Positions 32,465-40,784 of a DNA stretch of 64,000 bases are shown in pieces (positions within the stretch are counted from its first letter, which is position 1; each line of letters opens with the position of its first letter). The position numbers were made by a program, and so were the translations under genes. The notes beneath the pieces were generated by a model, which made no database searches, was not told the DNA's origin, and saw nothing but the letters and a program-made list of their open reading frames with translations. Origin of the DNA: JBHGAV01 sp041946685 (GTDB taxonomy: Bacteria > Acidobacteriota > Terriglobia > Bryobacterales > Bryobacteraceae); NCBI GenBank assembly GCA_041946685.1, contig JBHGAV010000011.1, positions 1-64,000 on the forward strand, given 5' to 3'.

Positions 32465-35404
32465 ATGCAGGTAGTGCGGCTGGCCGGCAACCGAATCAGG
32501 AGTGTGTTCATCCTTTTCCTGTGCGTGATGGCGAGCCCGATCTTTGCGGCCATTGAGGAGTACGAGGGCCGTCCCGTGGGGCAGGTGACCTTCGATCCCC
32601 AACAGCAGCCCTTCTCCGAATCCGCGCTTGCAGAACTGGTTTCAGTCAGGACACAGGCCCCTCTGAGCCTCAAAGCTGTGCGAGAGGCGATTGAGCGCCT
32701 GTATGCAACCGGCAGGTACTCCGATATTGTGGTGGAGGCGGAGCCAGAGGGGAGCCAGGTGGCTCTGCGGTTCGTGACTCGGAGCAACTGGTTCGTCGGC
32801 GGCGTTTCGGTAAGCAGCGTTCCCCAGCCTCCCAGCGCCGGCCAATTGGTGAATTCGACCAACCTCAACCTGGGCAACCCCTTCCACGCCGAGGACCTCG
32901 AGCAGTCCGAGCGAGGCTTGCGCCAAGTCCTGGCGGGCAACGGCTTCTTCCATCCGGAGCTTGCCCCGCGCGTGACCCGGGAGCCGAGAACCCAGCAGGT
33001 CGTTGTTGACTTCGCCGTCCGGCCCGGCACGCGCGCCCGCTTCGGCCCGCCCGTGCTGAAAGGCGACTTGCAGCGGCCGGCCGCGGAAGTCGCCCGGGAG
33101 CCGCACTGGAAGGGGTGGTTCGGGTGGCGGCCGTTGACCGAGGATCGCTTGCAGCGCGGCCTCGAGAGGATAGTGCAGTCCTACCGGAACCGCGACTACC
33201 TCATGGCTCGTGTCACCCTTGAGGGCATCGATCCGGCCACTGGCAGCCCGATCGTGGAAATCACCGCGGGTCCGAGGGTCCTGATCGAGGCCACCGGGGC
33301 GAAGGTGTCCCGAGGCCGGTTGAAGCGGCTGCTTCCCATCTTCCAGGAGCAGGCGGTGGACCGGGAGCTTCTGATGGAAGGGGCGCGGGACCTGACAGAG
33401 TATCTTCAGTCGCAGGGATACTTCGACGCGAAGGTGCGGTTCAGTTCCACTCCAGGTGCCGGCAACCGCCTGCGCATCGAGTACTCGATCGAGCGGGGAC
33501 AGCGGCAGAAGCTCGTACACCTGGAGATCCGCGGTAACCGCTACTTCGATTTGAAGACGCTCCGCGAGCGCATGTTGACAGCCCCCGCATCCCTGCAGGT
33601 GCGCCGGGGCCGTTACAGCTCCAGCCTGCTGGAGCAGGACCTTGATGCCATCACCGCTCTGTACCGGTCCAACGGATTCCGCAATCTGAAAGTGGCTTCC
33701 CGAGTTGAGCGCGACTACCGGGGCAAGAAGGGAGAGGTGGCCGTCTTCATCAATATCGAGGAGGGAGGTCAGTGGTTCGTGTCCAGCCTGCGGCTTGAAG
33801 GTCTGACTCCGGAGCTTGAGAGCGGCCTCCGGACCATGCTCCAGTCCGGTCCCGGCCAGGTCTTCAGCGAGGCCAACGTGGCGGCAGATCGGGACAACAT
33901 CCTGGCATACCTGTTCAACCAGGGCTTTCCCAACGCCTCCTTCGAGTGGGGCTACAAGGACGCGGCAGAGCCGTTCCGGGCGGACCTGCTCTTTGTCGTT
34001 TCGCTGGGTCCGCAGCAATTCGTGCGCGAGGTGCTGATCGGCGGGCTGAAGACCACCCACCCTCAGCTCGTCAGCCGCCGCGTGGGCATCAACGTGGGAG
34101 ATCCGGTTTCACAGGCCCAGATGCTCGCAACGCAACGCCGCTTGTACGACCTCGGGATCTTCGCTAAGGTGGACATGGCCGTGCAGAACCCGGACGGCGA
34201 GGAGCGGAACAAGTTCGTGCTGCTCCGCCTGGAGGAGTCCAGGCGGCATTCGGTCGCTTTCGGTTTCGGCGCCCAGGTGGCCAGAATCGGTGGAAGCCAG
34301 ACAAGCCTGGAAGCGCCAGCCGGCAAGGCGGGCTTCAGCCCCAGCGCCTCGTTCGACCTCAGCCGCCTGAATTTCTTTGGGCGCGCCCACACGGTCAGCC
34401 TGCGGAGCCGCGTCTCCGGATTGCAGCAGAGGGCCCTGATCACCTATACGGCCCCGCAATTTCAGAGCCGGGCCAACATGGATCTCTCGTTCACCGCGCT
34501 TTTCGACTCGTCGCGCAACGTGCGCACCTTCTCCGCCCGCCGGTGGGAAGGTTCGACCCAGCTCGCCCAGCGTTGGACAAGGTCCCGGACGCTCTTTTAC
34601 CGGTTCGCCTACCGCCGCGTCGGCGTGGACCAGGGGACTCTGAAGATACGCAGCGAGCTGATTCCGCTACTGTCCCAACCCGTGCGGGTGGGCGTCTTCT
34701 CGGCGTCCTATCTGGACGACCGACGGGATGACCCCACCGAATCGCGCCGCGGCACGTACAACTCGCTGGATCTGGGAACTGCCACCCGGTTTCTCGGTTC
34801 GGAGACGGACTACTTCCGGCTCCTCGGCCGCAACTCCACGTACCACAGGATCGGCAGCAAGCTCGTTCTGGCCCGCACCATGTCCTTCGGCTTCATGCAG
34901 ACGCTGCGCAGACGTCCCGAACTGCCGCCTAGCCCTCAGGACGTTCCGCTGCCGGAGCGGTTCTTCGCCGGAGGCGCGTCCACTCACCGCGGCTTTCCCG
35001 AGAACCAGGCCGGCCCTCGCGACCCGCTCACCGGATTTCCATTGGGAGGCAAGGCGATGCTCACCTTCGGAACGGAGCTCAGATTCCCCCTGTGGGGGCA
35101 CAATATCGGCGGGGTCCTCTTCCACGACGCGGGGAACGTCTACTCCGGTCTTCCCGATATCTCATTCCGGTGGCGGCAGCGCGACAAGACGGATTTCGAT
35201 TACATGGCCCACGCCGCAGGCCTCGGTTTCCGCTATCGGACGCCCATTGGTCCGGTCCGGGTCGACTTCGCCTTTGCCCCAAACAGCCCGCGCTTCCGCG
35301 GTTGCCGGGGCACCCAGCAGCAACTGCTGTATGGGGCCTGCGATCCGACCGACCAGCGCATTAACCGCTTCCAGTTCCATTTCTCTTTGGGACAGACATT
35401 CTGA
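32465..35404 (+). CDS. BamA/TamA-family outer-membrane protein with about seven POTRA domains
   Basis: This 979-aa Omp85 protein has a signal peptide (about 1-28, cleavage near SPIFA). Seven consecutive POTRA-like repeats follow by my reading (starts near 35, 112, 192, 273, 351, 441 and 521), then a C-terminal 16-strand barrel (about 605-979) with a terminal aromatic (HFSLGQTF). E. coli BamA has five POTRA domains and 810 residues. It inserts outer-membrane proteins, or with the downstream TamB forms a TAM-like translocation machine. The ATG at 32465 gives a clean signal peptide. Its TGA overlaps the next ATG (TGATG), the first of a chain of coupled genes. Confidence 0.9.
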   Translation: MQVVRLAGNRIRSVFILFLCVMASPIFAAIEEYEGRPVGQVTFDPQQQPFSESALAELVSVRTQAPLSLKAVREAIERLYATGRYSDIVVEAEPEGSQVALRFVTRSNWFVGGVSVSSVPQPPSAGQLVNSTNLNLGNPFHAEDLEQSERGLRQVLAGNGFFHPELAPRVTREPRTQQVVVDFAVRPGTRARFGPPVLKGDLQRPAAEVAREPHWKGWFGWRPLTEDRLQRGLERIVQSYRNRDYLMARVTLEGIDPATGSPIVEITAGPRVLIEATGAKVSRGRLKRLLPIFQEQAVDRELLMEGARDLTEYLQSQGYFDAKVRFSSTPGAGNRLRIEYSIERGQRQKLVHLEIRGNRYFDLKTLRERMLTAPASLQVRRGRYSSSLLEQDLDAITALYRSNGFRNLKVASRVERDYRGKKGEVAVFINIEEGGQWFVSSLRLEGLTPELESGLRTMLQSGPGQVFSEANVAADRDNILAYLFNQGFPNASFEWGYKDAAEPFRADLLFVVSLGPQQFVREVLIGGLKTTHPQLVSRRVGINVGDPVSQAQMLATQRRLYDLGIFAKVDMAVQNPDGEERNKFVLLRLEESRRHSVAFGFGAQVARIGGSQTSLEAPAGKAGFSPSASFDLSRLNFFGRAHTVSLRSRVSGLQQRALITYTAPQFQSRANMDLSFTALFDSSRNVRTFSARRWEGSTQLAQRWTRSRTLFYRFAYRRVGVDQGTLKIRSELIPLLSQPVRVGVFSASYLDDRRDDPTESRRGTYNSLDLGTATRFLGSETDYFRLLGRNSTYHRIGSKLVLARTMSFGFMQTLRRRPELPPSPQDVPLPERFFAGGASTHRGFPENQAGPRDPLTGFPLGGKAMLTFGTELRFPLWGHNIGGVLFHDAGNVYSGLPDISFRWRQRDKTDFDYMAHAAGLGFRYRTPIGPVRVDFAFAPNSPRFRGCRGTQQQLLYGACDPTDQRINRFQFHFSLGQTF

Positions 35405-36051
35405 TGCGGCGCCTGCTCCTCGGACTCGTTCTGTGCCTGGCGGCGGCCTCCGCGGCGGAGGTGATCGACCGGATCGCCGTCACCGTGGCCCGGCGTGTGA
35501 TCGCCCAGAGCGACCTTCTCAAGGAGATCCGCCTCAGCGCCTTTCTAAACCATGCGGCGCCGGATCTGGGGCCCGCCAGCAGGAGGCTCGCGGCCGACCG
35601 CCTGGTGGATCGTGCGCTGTTTGAAGCGGAGATGGAGATCGGCCGCTACACGGCGCCCCAGATGAAAGAAGTGGAGCCCGAACTGGAGGCGCTGAAGAAG
35701 GAGCGGTACCCGAGCGAAGCAGCCTACCGGCAGGCGCTGGCCGCTTACCGGATCAGCGAGGAAGATCTCAGACTGTACCTCCTCCAGCAACTGTCGGTCC
35801 TGCGGTTTATCGACGCCCGCTTTGGTCCCGCCGTGCAGATTCTCGAGCCGGATGTCAACCATTACTACACGAGCCGTTTCGTGAAACAGTGGGAGAAGAC
35901 GGGCAAGGGCCCGGTTCCCACGCTCGAGGAGGCGCGCGGAGCAATCGAGGAAACATTGAGGGCTGAACAGGTGGACCACCTTGTCGACCAATGGCTCCAG
36001 GAGACCCGGGGCCGCACCCGGATCGAATTCAGACCGGAGGCGTTCGAGTGA
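35404..36051 (+). CDS. SurA-N-like periplasmic chaperone without PPIase domain
   Basis: This 215-aa exported protein has a signal peptide (about 1-18) followed by a SurA/trigger-factor-like helical N-domain: VIDRIAVTVARRVIAQSDLLKEIRL, in parts, matches the SurA start where the exported chaperone begins. The central and C-terminal helices include VNHYYTSRFVKQWEK. No parvulin PPIase domain is present, so it should be a holdase only. Placed between the Omp85 gene and tamB with 1-nt and 4-nt overlaps, it probably delivers unfolded barrel proteins to the neighbouring machine. That role is inferred from context. Confidence 0.82.
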   Translation: MRRLLLGLVLCLAAASAAEVIDRIAVTVARRVIAQSDLLKEIRLSAFLNHAAPDLGPASRRLAADRLVDRALFEAEMEIGRYTAPQMKEVEPELEALKKERYPSEAAYRQALAAYRISEEDLRLYLLQQLSVLRFIDARFGPAVQILEPDVNHYYTSRFVKQWEKTGKGPVPTLEEARGAIEETLRAEQVDHLVDQWLQETRGRTRIEFRPEAFE

Positions 36052-39000
36052 CCAGGCTCACCAGACGACTTCTGATCGCCGCCGCCGGTCTCGCAGGCAT
36101 CTGTGTCCTCTTGATGATTGCGGGCATTACGGTTGCGCGCTCCGCCTGGTTCAGGGACGAAGTGCGCCAGCGAATCATCCGCGAGGTGGAGTCGGCGACG
36201 GGCGGGCGCGCCGAGATCGGAGCCTTCTCCTTCGACTGGAGCCGGCTTCGCGCCGAGGTGCGGTCCTTCGTTCTCCACGGCGCCGAGGGACCCGGGGAGC
36301 CCCCCTTGTTCAGCGCAAGCTCCGTACAGGTCGGCCTCAGGGTCATCTCCGCGCTCCGCCGCGAGGTGGACATTGCCGATTTCACCGTGGTCGAGCCGAG
36401 GGTGCGCATCGTGATTTACGAGGACGGCCGCAGCAACCTTCCGCAACCGGAGGCGGCGCGCGCAGGCCGCCATCCGGTCGAGCAGGTGCTGGGCCTCGCC
36501 ATCAAGCGGTTCGAGGTGCGCCAGGGGCTTGTCGAGATCGATCAGCGCCAGTTCCCCCTGAACGTGCGCGGCGAAAATCTCTCGGCCCGGTGGTTCTACC
36601 GGGCCGACGGCCCAAGTTACGCGGGCGAGGTCTCCTTCCGGAAGCTGAACCTGAGTTCTCCGTCCTACATGCCCACTGCACTGGACGCGGACCTGTCGCT
36701 GGCACTGGCAAACAATCAACTCGTCGTTCAGGAGGCGAGGCTCGCCACGGGCCGGTCAAGCGCAAAGGTGACCGGCAAAGTGACCAATCTGGCGGCGCCG
36801 CGCATGAGTCTCTCCCTGGACGCCAGGCTCTCTCTGCCCGAGCTGATCTCTTTTGCCAAGGTCAAGGCGGTGGGCGGGGGGACGCTGGCGGTCACCGGCG
36901 ATCTTGCCTTCGCCGGCAGGTCGGATTTTGCATTGAAAGCGAAGGTGAAGGGCAGCGGCCTGTCGGCCAGGGTGGAGGGCGCCGAAATCAAGGGCCTTAA
37001 CCTCAGTGCTGCGGTCGCGCTCGATCCTCAGGAGCTGGAGTTGGACCGGCTCTCGATTTCCGCCCTTGGCGGCACGTTTTCCGGAAGCGCAGGATTCAAC
37101 AGGTCCGGACGCCTCCGCGTGGCGGGCGACTTGCGAGAGATACCCCTGGACGGACTGGCGGCCCTGCGCGGCATGCCGCCGCCGTGGAGAGGGCTGGCTT
37201 CCGGAGCCATAGAGCTGATTGGCATCTGGGCGGGCGGCGCGCTGCACGGTGTGAAGTTGACCGGAAGGGTAGGCATCACGCCGGCGGACGCGGTCAAGCC
37301 GATCTCGGGCTTTGTCGATATGACCCTTGATCAGGGGGCGGGCACGCTCACATTCGGCGACTCGCACCTGGCTACGGCAGCCTCGCGCGCCAGCTTTACC
37401 GGCGCTTTGGGGCAGCGCCTCCGGGTCGAACTGGAGACCAGCAACCTGGAGGATCTTTTGCCCGCAGCCGCCTACTTGAACGGCGGCGCCACACCCCGCC
37501 TTCCTATCGCGCTCAGGAACGGGATTGCCAGGTTCAGCGGGACGGTCACGGGCGGACTGAACGACCCACGCGCGGCCGGGCGCTTATCTCTGACGAACTT
37601 CACGTATGAAAGCCGTCTTTTCGACAGGCTGGAGGCCGACGGCGCGGTTTCCAGGCGCGGAGTGGAGGCTGCGAAGCTCACAGTGGACCAGGCCGGCGCC
37701 CGGGTGGAGGGAACCGGGCGCTTGGCGCTCCTCGACTGGCGCCCCGATAGGAGTGGCCGGATCGCAGGTTCCTTCATCTTGCGGGGCCTGCCGGTCTCAA
37801 GGCTTGCCGCTGAGAGCGGCGCCAAGATAGCTCTGACCGGCGAACTGGCCGGTTCCTTTCAGTTGGGGGGCACCCTCGGCGAACCCCAGATTACCGGCAA
37901 GGTGACGATCACTGGAGCGGAAGCCTTCGGCCGGCGTGTCAAACAAGGCTGGGGGCAGTTTCGTTACGCCTCGAGGATGCTCTCGGTGGGATCATTCCAA
38001 CTGGACTGGGGGACTGCCCGTTTGGCTGGCAGCGCTCAGTATTCGCATCGCGTGGATGATTGGAGCAGCGGCGCGCTTCGCTTCCGGGTCTCCAGCAAGG
38101 ACGTCCGCCTGGCGGATCTCCGGGTGCCGGCCGGGATCCCTGAAGGCCTGGACGGCCTGGTCGATGCCGACCTCAAAGGAGCGGCCTCGGCCGAGGGCGC
38201 AAGACTGCTTCTCTCGGAAGTTCAGGGCAATGCCTCGTTGCGCAAGCTGGCCTTGGGGGGCAAGGTTGCTGGAGACCTCAGCTTGTCTGTGAGCACGGAA
38301 ACATCCACGGCCTTGGTGGACGCGACGGGTGTGCTCGCGGGGGCGAAAGTCAAGGCTCAGGCGAGTTGCCTGCTTCAGGGCACGTATCCGGTTCAAGGCG
38401 AGTTGAGCTTCACCGGGTTTTCCGTCTCCTCCTTGCGGCCATGGTTTCCTGGCGGTGGAGTGGACCAGCCTCCATTGGAGGCCTCCGGCGACGGGCGCGT
38501 CGTGTTTCGAGGCGCGGGGCTCAATCCGGAGAGCTGGAGCGCGCGCCTGGAGATGCCTGCCGTCGAGCTCCAGCCACCGCCAGGAGTGAAGAGTCCGGTT
38601 TCCGGGCTGCGCAATGCGGGGCTCATTGCTCTCGCCATCAATCGCAAGGAGATCCGCGTTCTGGGCGCTCAGTTCGCGGGACCGGACACGAATATGCGGA
38701 TCACAGGCAAGATCGATCTGCTCTCTCGCTACAGCGCATACGACCTGCGGATCCATGGCGGCATCAACCTGGGCATCTTGCGGAACGTGGATCCCGACAT
38801 TACGGCCACGGGAGAGACCATGCTCGACGCGACGATCCGTGGGCCGCGTGCCCGGCCGGAAATCTATGGCCGTGCAGACCTGAAAGGCGTCTCCCTGTTT
38901 CTGAGCGGCGTTTCCAACGGCCTCGACAACGTGACCGGGGTTGTCTATCTGTTCCGCGACCGGGCCACGATCGAGAACGTAACCGCGCAAACCGGCGGCG

Positions 39001-40031
39001 GCACTCTGAAGCTGAACGGCTTTGTGGGCTATGCGGGCGATCGCCTGAGTTACCGCTTGCGGGCGGCGATCGGCCGGGTGCGCGTGCGCTATCCGGAGGG
39101 CGTCAGCACGTCCGTCGACGCATCGCTGGACCTGACCGGGACCAGTCAGCGCAGCCTGCTCTCCGGCACGGTGACCATCCTGCGGGCAGGCGTCGCTCAG
39201 GACGTCGACTTGGCCAGTCTGCTGGCGCGCTCGACTCTGCCGATGCTGACGCCGGCGGTGCAGAACGATCTGCTGCGTGGCATGCAATTCGACGTTCGAG
39301 TCGAAACCTCTCCCAACGTCCGGATCGATACGTCCCTCACCAGCGATGTGCAAGCCGAGGCGGAAATGCGGCTCCGGGGGACTCCGTACAAACCGGTCCT
39401 GCTCGGGCGCCTGCTCATCAACCAGGGCCAGGTGAATTTCATGGGGAACCGATACCGGATCAGCCGGGGAGAAGTCTCCTTCCTGAATCCGGTGAGACTG
39501 GAGCCGGTGGTGAGCCTGGACCTGGAAACGCGCGTCCGCGGCATCGACGTAACCATGAATTTCACGGGACCGATGGACCGGCTGAACGTGGCCTACCGGT
39601 CCGATCCGCCGCTCCAGGTGCAAGAGATCATCGCCCTACTTGCCGTCGGGAGGGCGCCCACCTCCGATCCGACGCTGCTGGCGCGCCAGTCCGAACGTGA
39701 CCAGAGCTGGCAGCAGATCGGGGCCAGCACGCTCGTCGGGCAGGCACTGGCGGCTCCAGTAGCCAACCGGCTCCAGAGGTTCTTCGGGGTGAGCCGCATC
39801 AAGATCGACCCGAAACTGACAGGCCTCGGCAACAATCCGGAAGCGCAACTCACTCTTGAACAGCAGATTTCCAGGGACATTACGTTTACGTACGTCACCA
39901 ACCTGGCGCAGGAGCAGCAGCAGTTGATCCGGGTCGAGTGGAACATCAGCCGCCAGTGGTCCATCCTGGCCGTGCGAGAGGAAACCGGCTTGTTCAGCGT
40001 CGAGTTTCAGTATAGGAAGCAGTTCAGGTGA
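36048..40031 (+). CDS. tamB: TamB/AsmA-like translocation and assembly protein (DUF490)
   Basis: This 1327-aa protein has a single N-terminal membrane anchor (about 8-32) and a very long beta-helical periplasmic body with AsmA-like repeats. A C-terminal TamB/DUF490 domain (about 1000-1327) ends in the phrase IRVEWNISRQWSILAVREE near the terminus. TamB-like proteins bridge inner and outer membranes and are linked to phospholipid transfer and barrel-protein assembly. GTG 36048 is supported by GGAGG seven nt upstream and overlaps the preceding stop as GTGA. It ends in GTGA with pcm, so four genes in a row are coupled. Confidence 0.92.
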   Translation: MTRLTRRLLIAAAGLAGICVLLMIAGITVARSAWFRDEVRQRIIREVESATGGRAEIGAFSFDWSRLRAEVRSFVLHGAEGPGEPPLFSASSVQVGLRVISALRREVDIADFTVVEPRVRIVIYEDGRSNLPQPEAARAGRHPVEQVLGLAIKRFEVRQGLVEIDQRQFPLNVRGENLSARWFYRADGPSYAGEVSFRKLNLSSPSYMPTALDADLSLALANNQLVVQEARLATGRSSAKVTGKVTNLAAPRMSLSLDARLSLPELISFAKVKAVGGGTLAVTGDLAFAGRSDFALKAKVKGSGLSARVEGAEIKGLNLSAAVALDPQELELDRLSISALGGTFSGSAGFNRSGRLRVAGDLREIPLDGLAALRGMPPPWRGLASGAIELIGIWAGGALHGVKLTGRVGITPADAVKPISGFVDMTLDQGAGTLTFGDSHLATAASRASFTGALGQRLRVELETSNLEDLLPAAAYLNGGATPRLPIALRNGIARFSGTVTGGLNDPRAAGRLSLTNFTYESRLFDRLEADGAVSRRGVEAAKLTVDQAGARVEGTGRLALLDWRPDRSGRIAGSFILRGLPVSRLAAESGAKIALTGELAGSFQLGGTLGEPQITGKVTITGAEAFGRRVKQGWGQFRYASRMLSVGSFQLDWGTARLAGSAQYSHRVDDWSSGALRFRVSSKDVRLADLRVPAGIPEGLDGLVDADLKGAASAEGARLLLSEVQGNASLRKLALGGKVAGDLSLSVSTETSTALVDATGVLAGAKVKAQASCLLQGTYPVQGELSFTGFSVSSLRPWFPGGGVDQPPLEASGDGRVVFRGAGLNPESWSARLEMPAVELQPPPGVKSPVSGLRNAGLIALAINRKEIRVLGAQFAGPDTNMRITGKIDLLSRYSAYDLRIHGGINLGILRNVDPDITATGETMLDATIRGPRARPEIYGRADLKGVSLFLSGVSNGLDNVTGVVYLFRDRATIENVTAQTGGGTLKLNGFVGYAGDRLSYRLRAAIGRVRVRYPEGVSTSVDASLDLTGTSQRSLLSGTVTILRAGVAQDVDLASLLARSTLPMLTPAVQNDLLRGMQFDVRVETSPNVRIDTSLTSDVQAEAEMRLRGTPYKPVLLGRLLINQGQVNFMGNRYRISRGEVSFLNPVRLEPVVSLDLETRVRGIDVTMNFTGPMDRLNVAYRSDPPLQVQEIIALLAVGRAPTSDPTLLARQSERDQSWQQIGASTLVGQALAAPVANRLQRFFGVSRIKIDPKLTGLGNNPEAQLTLEQQISRDITFTYVTNLAQEQQQLIRVEWNISRQWSILAVREETGLFSVEFQYRKQFR

Positions 40032-40690
40032 ACCCGACGGCTGCGGTCATCGATTGGCCCGCGCGGCGCCGCGAGATGGTCGAGCGCCAGATCCAGGCTC
40101 GTGGAATCCGCGACCCGCGGGTCCTCGAGGCGATGCGCGTCATCCCTCGCGAGAAGTTCATCCCGGCCGAGCACCGTCACCTGGCCTGCATTGACGAGCC
40201 CGTGGCGATCGGTTTCGGGCAGACCATTTCGCAACCCTACATCACCGCCTTGATGGCAGAGTCGCTTGAGCTCAAGGGCGACGAATTGGTCCTGGAGGTG
40301 GGAGGGGGCTGCGGGTACCACGCCGCAGTGCTTGGGGCTTTGGCGGCGCGTGTCGTCTCTATCGAGATCATTCCGGAACTGGCCGAAACGGCGAGCCGGA
40401 CTCTTCATGAGTGCGGACTCGACGGCAACGTCGTGACCCAGGCCGGCGACGCCTCCGGCGGTTGGCCCGGTGACGCCCCCTATGACGCCATCTCGGTGGC
40501 CGCAGCGGCCCCCGACGTTCCCGCGGCTCTGCTGGACCAGCTCAAGGACCCCGGCAGGCTCGTGATCCCGGTAGGTTCCCTGTGGGATCAGGAGCTGCGC
40601 GTGATCGTCAAGCGCGGGGGCGTCGTGCACTCACGGTTGGCAACCTACTGCCGTTTTGTTCCTCTCAGAGGCGGAGCGGGCTGGGAGTAA
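40028..40690 (+). CDS. pcm: Protein-L-isoaspartate O-methyltransferase
   Basis: This is a 220-aa SAM-dependent repair enzyme that methylates isoaspartyl residues in damaged proteins. The N-terminal motif VIPREKFIP, the GFGQTISQPYITALM substrate loop and the SAM-binding LEVGGGCGYHAAVLG (usually EIGTGSGY) identify the family. Motif I is slightly divergent but keeps three glycines. The start is GTG 40028, overlapping the tamB stop. A tail position in an outer-membrane assembly operon hints at repair of long-lived envelope proteins, but the enzyme has no signal peptide, so this is context only. Confidence 0.92.
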   Translation: MNPTAAVIDWPARRREMVERQIQARGIRDPRVLEAMRVIPREKFIPAEHRHLACIDEPVAIGFGQTISQPYITALMAESLELKGDELVLEVGGGCGYHAAVLGALAARVVSIEIIPELAETASRTLHECGLDGNVVTQAGDASGGWPGDAPYDAISVAAAAPDVPAALLDQLKDPGRLVIPVGSLWDQELRVIVKRGGVVHSRLATYCRFVPLRGGAGWE

Positions 40691-40784
40691 GCGCGCCGCA
40701 CGTTGGGGTCTGTTCTTGCTCGGGCCTTCATGGACGGCTGCGCTCGATCCACACAACCCCCCGCTCCGCCGAGGCCTTCAGCGA

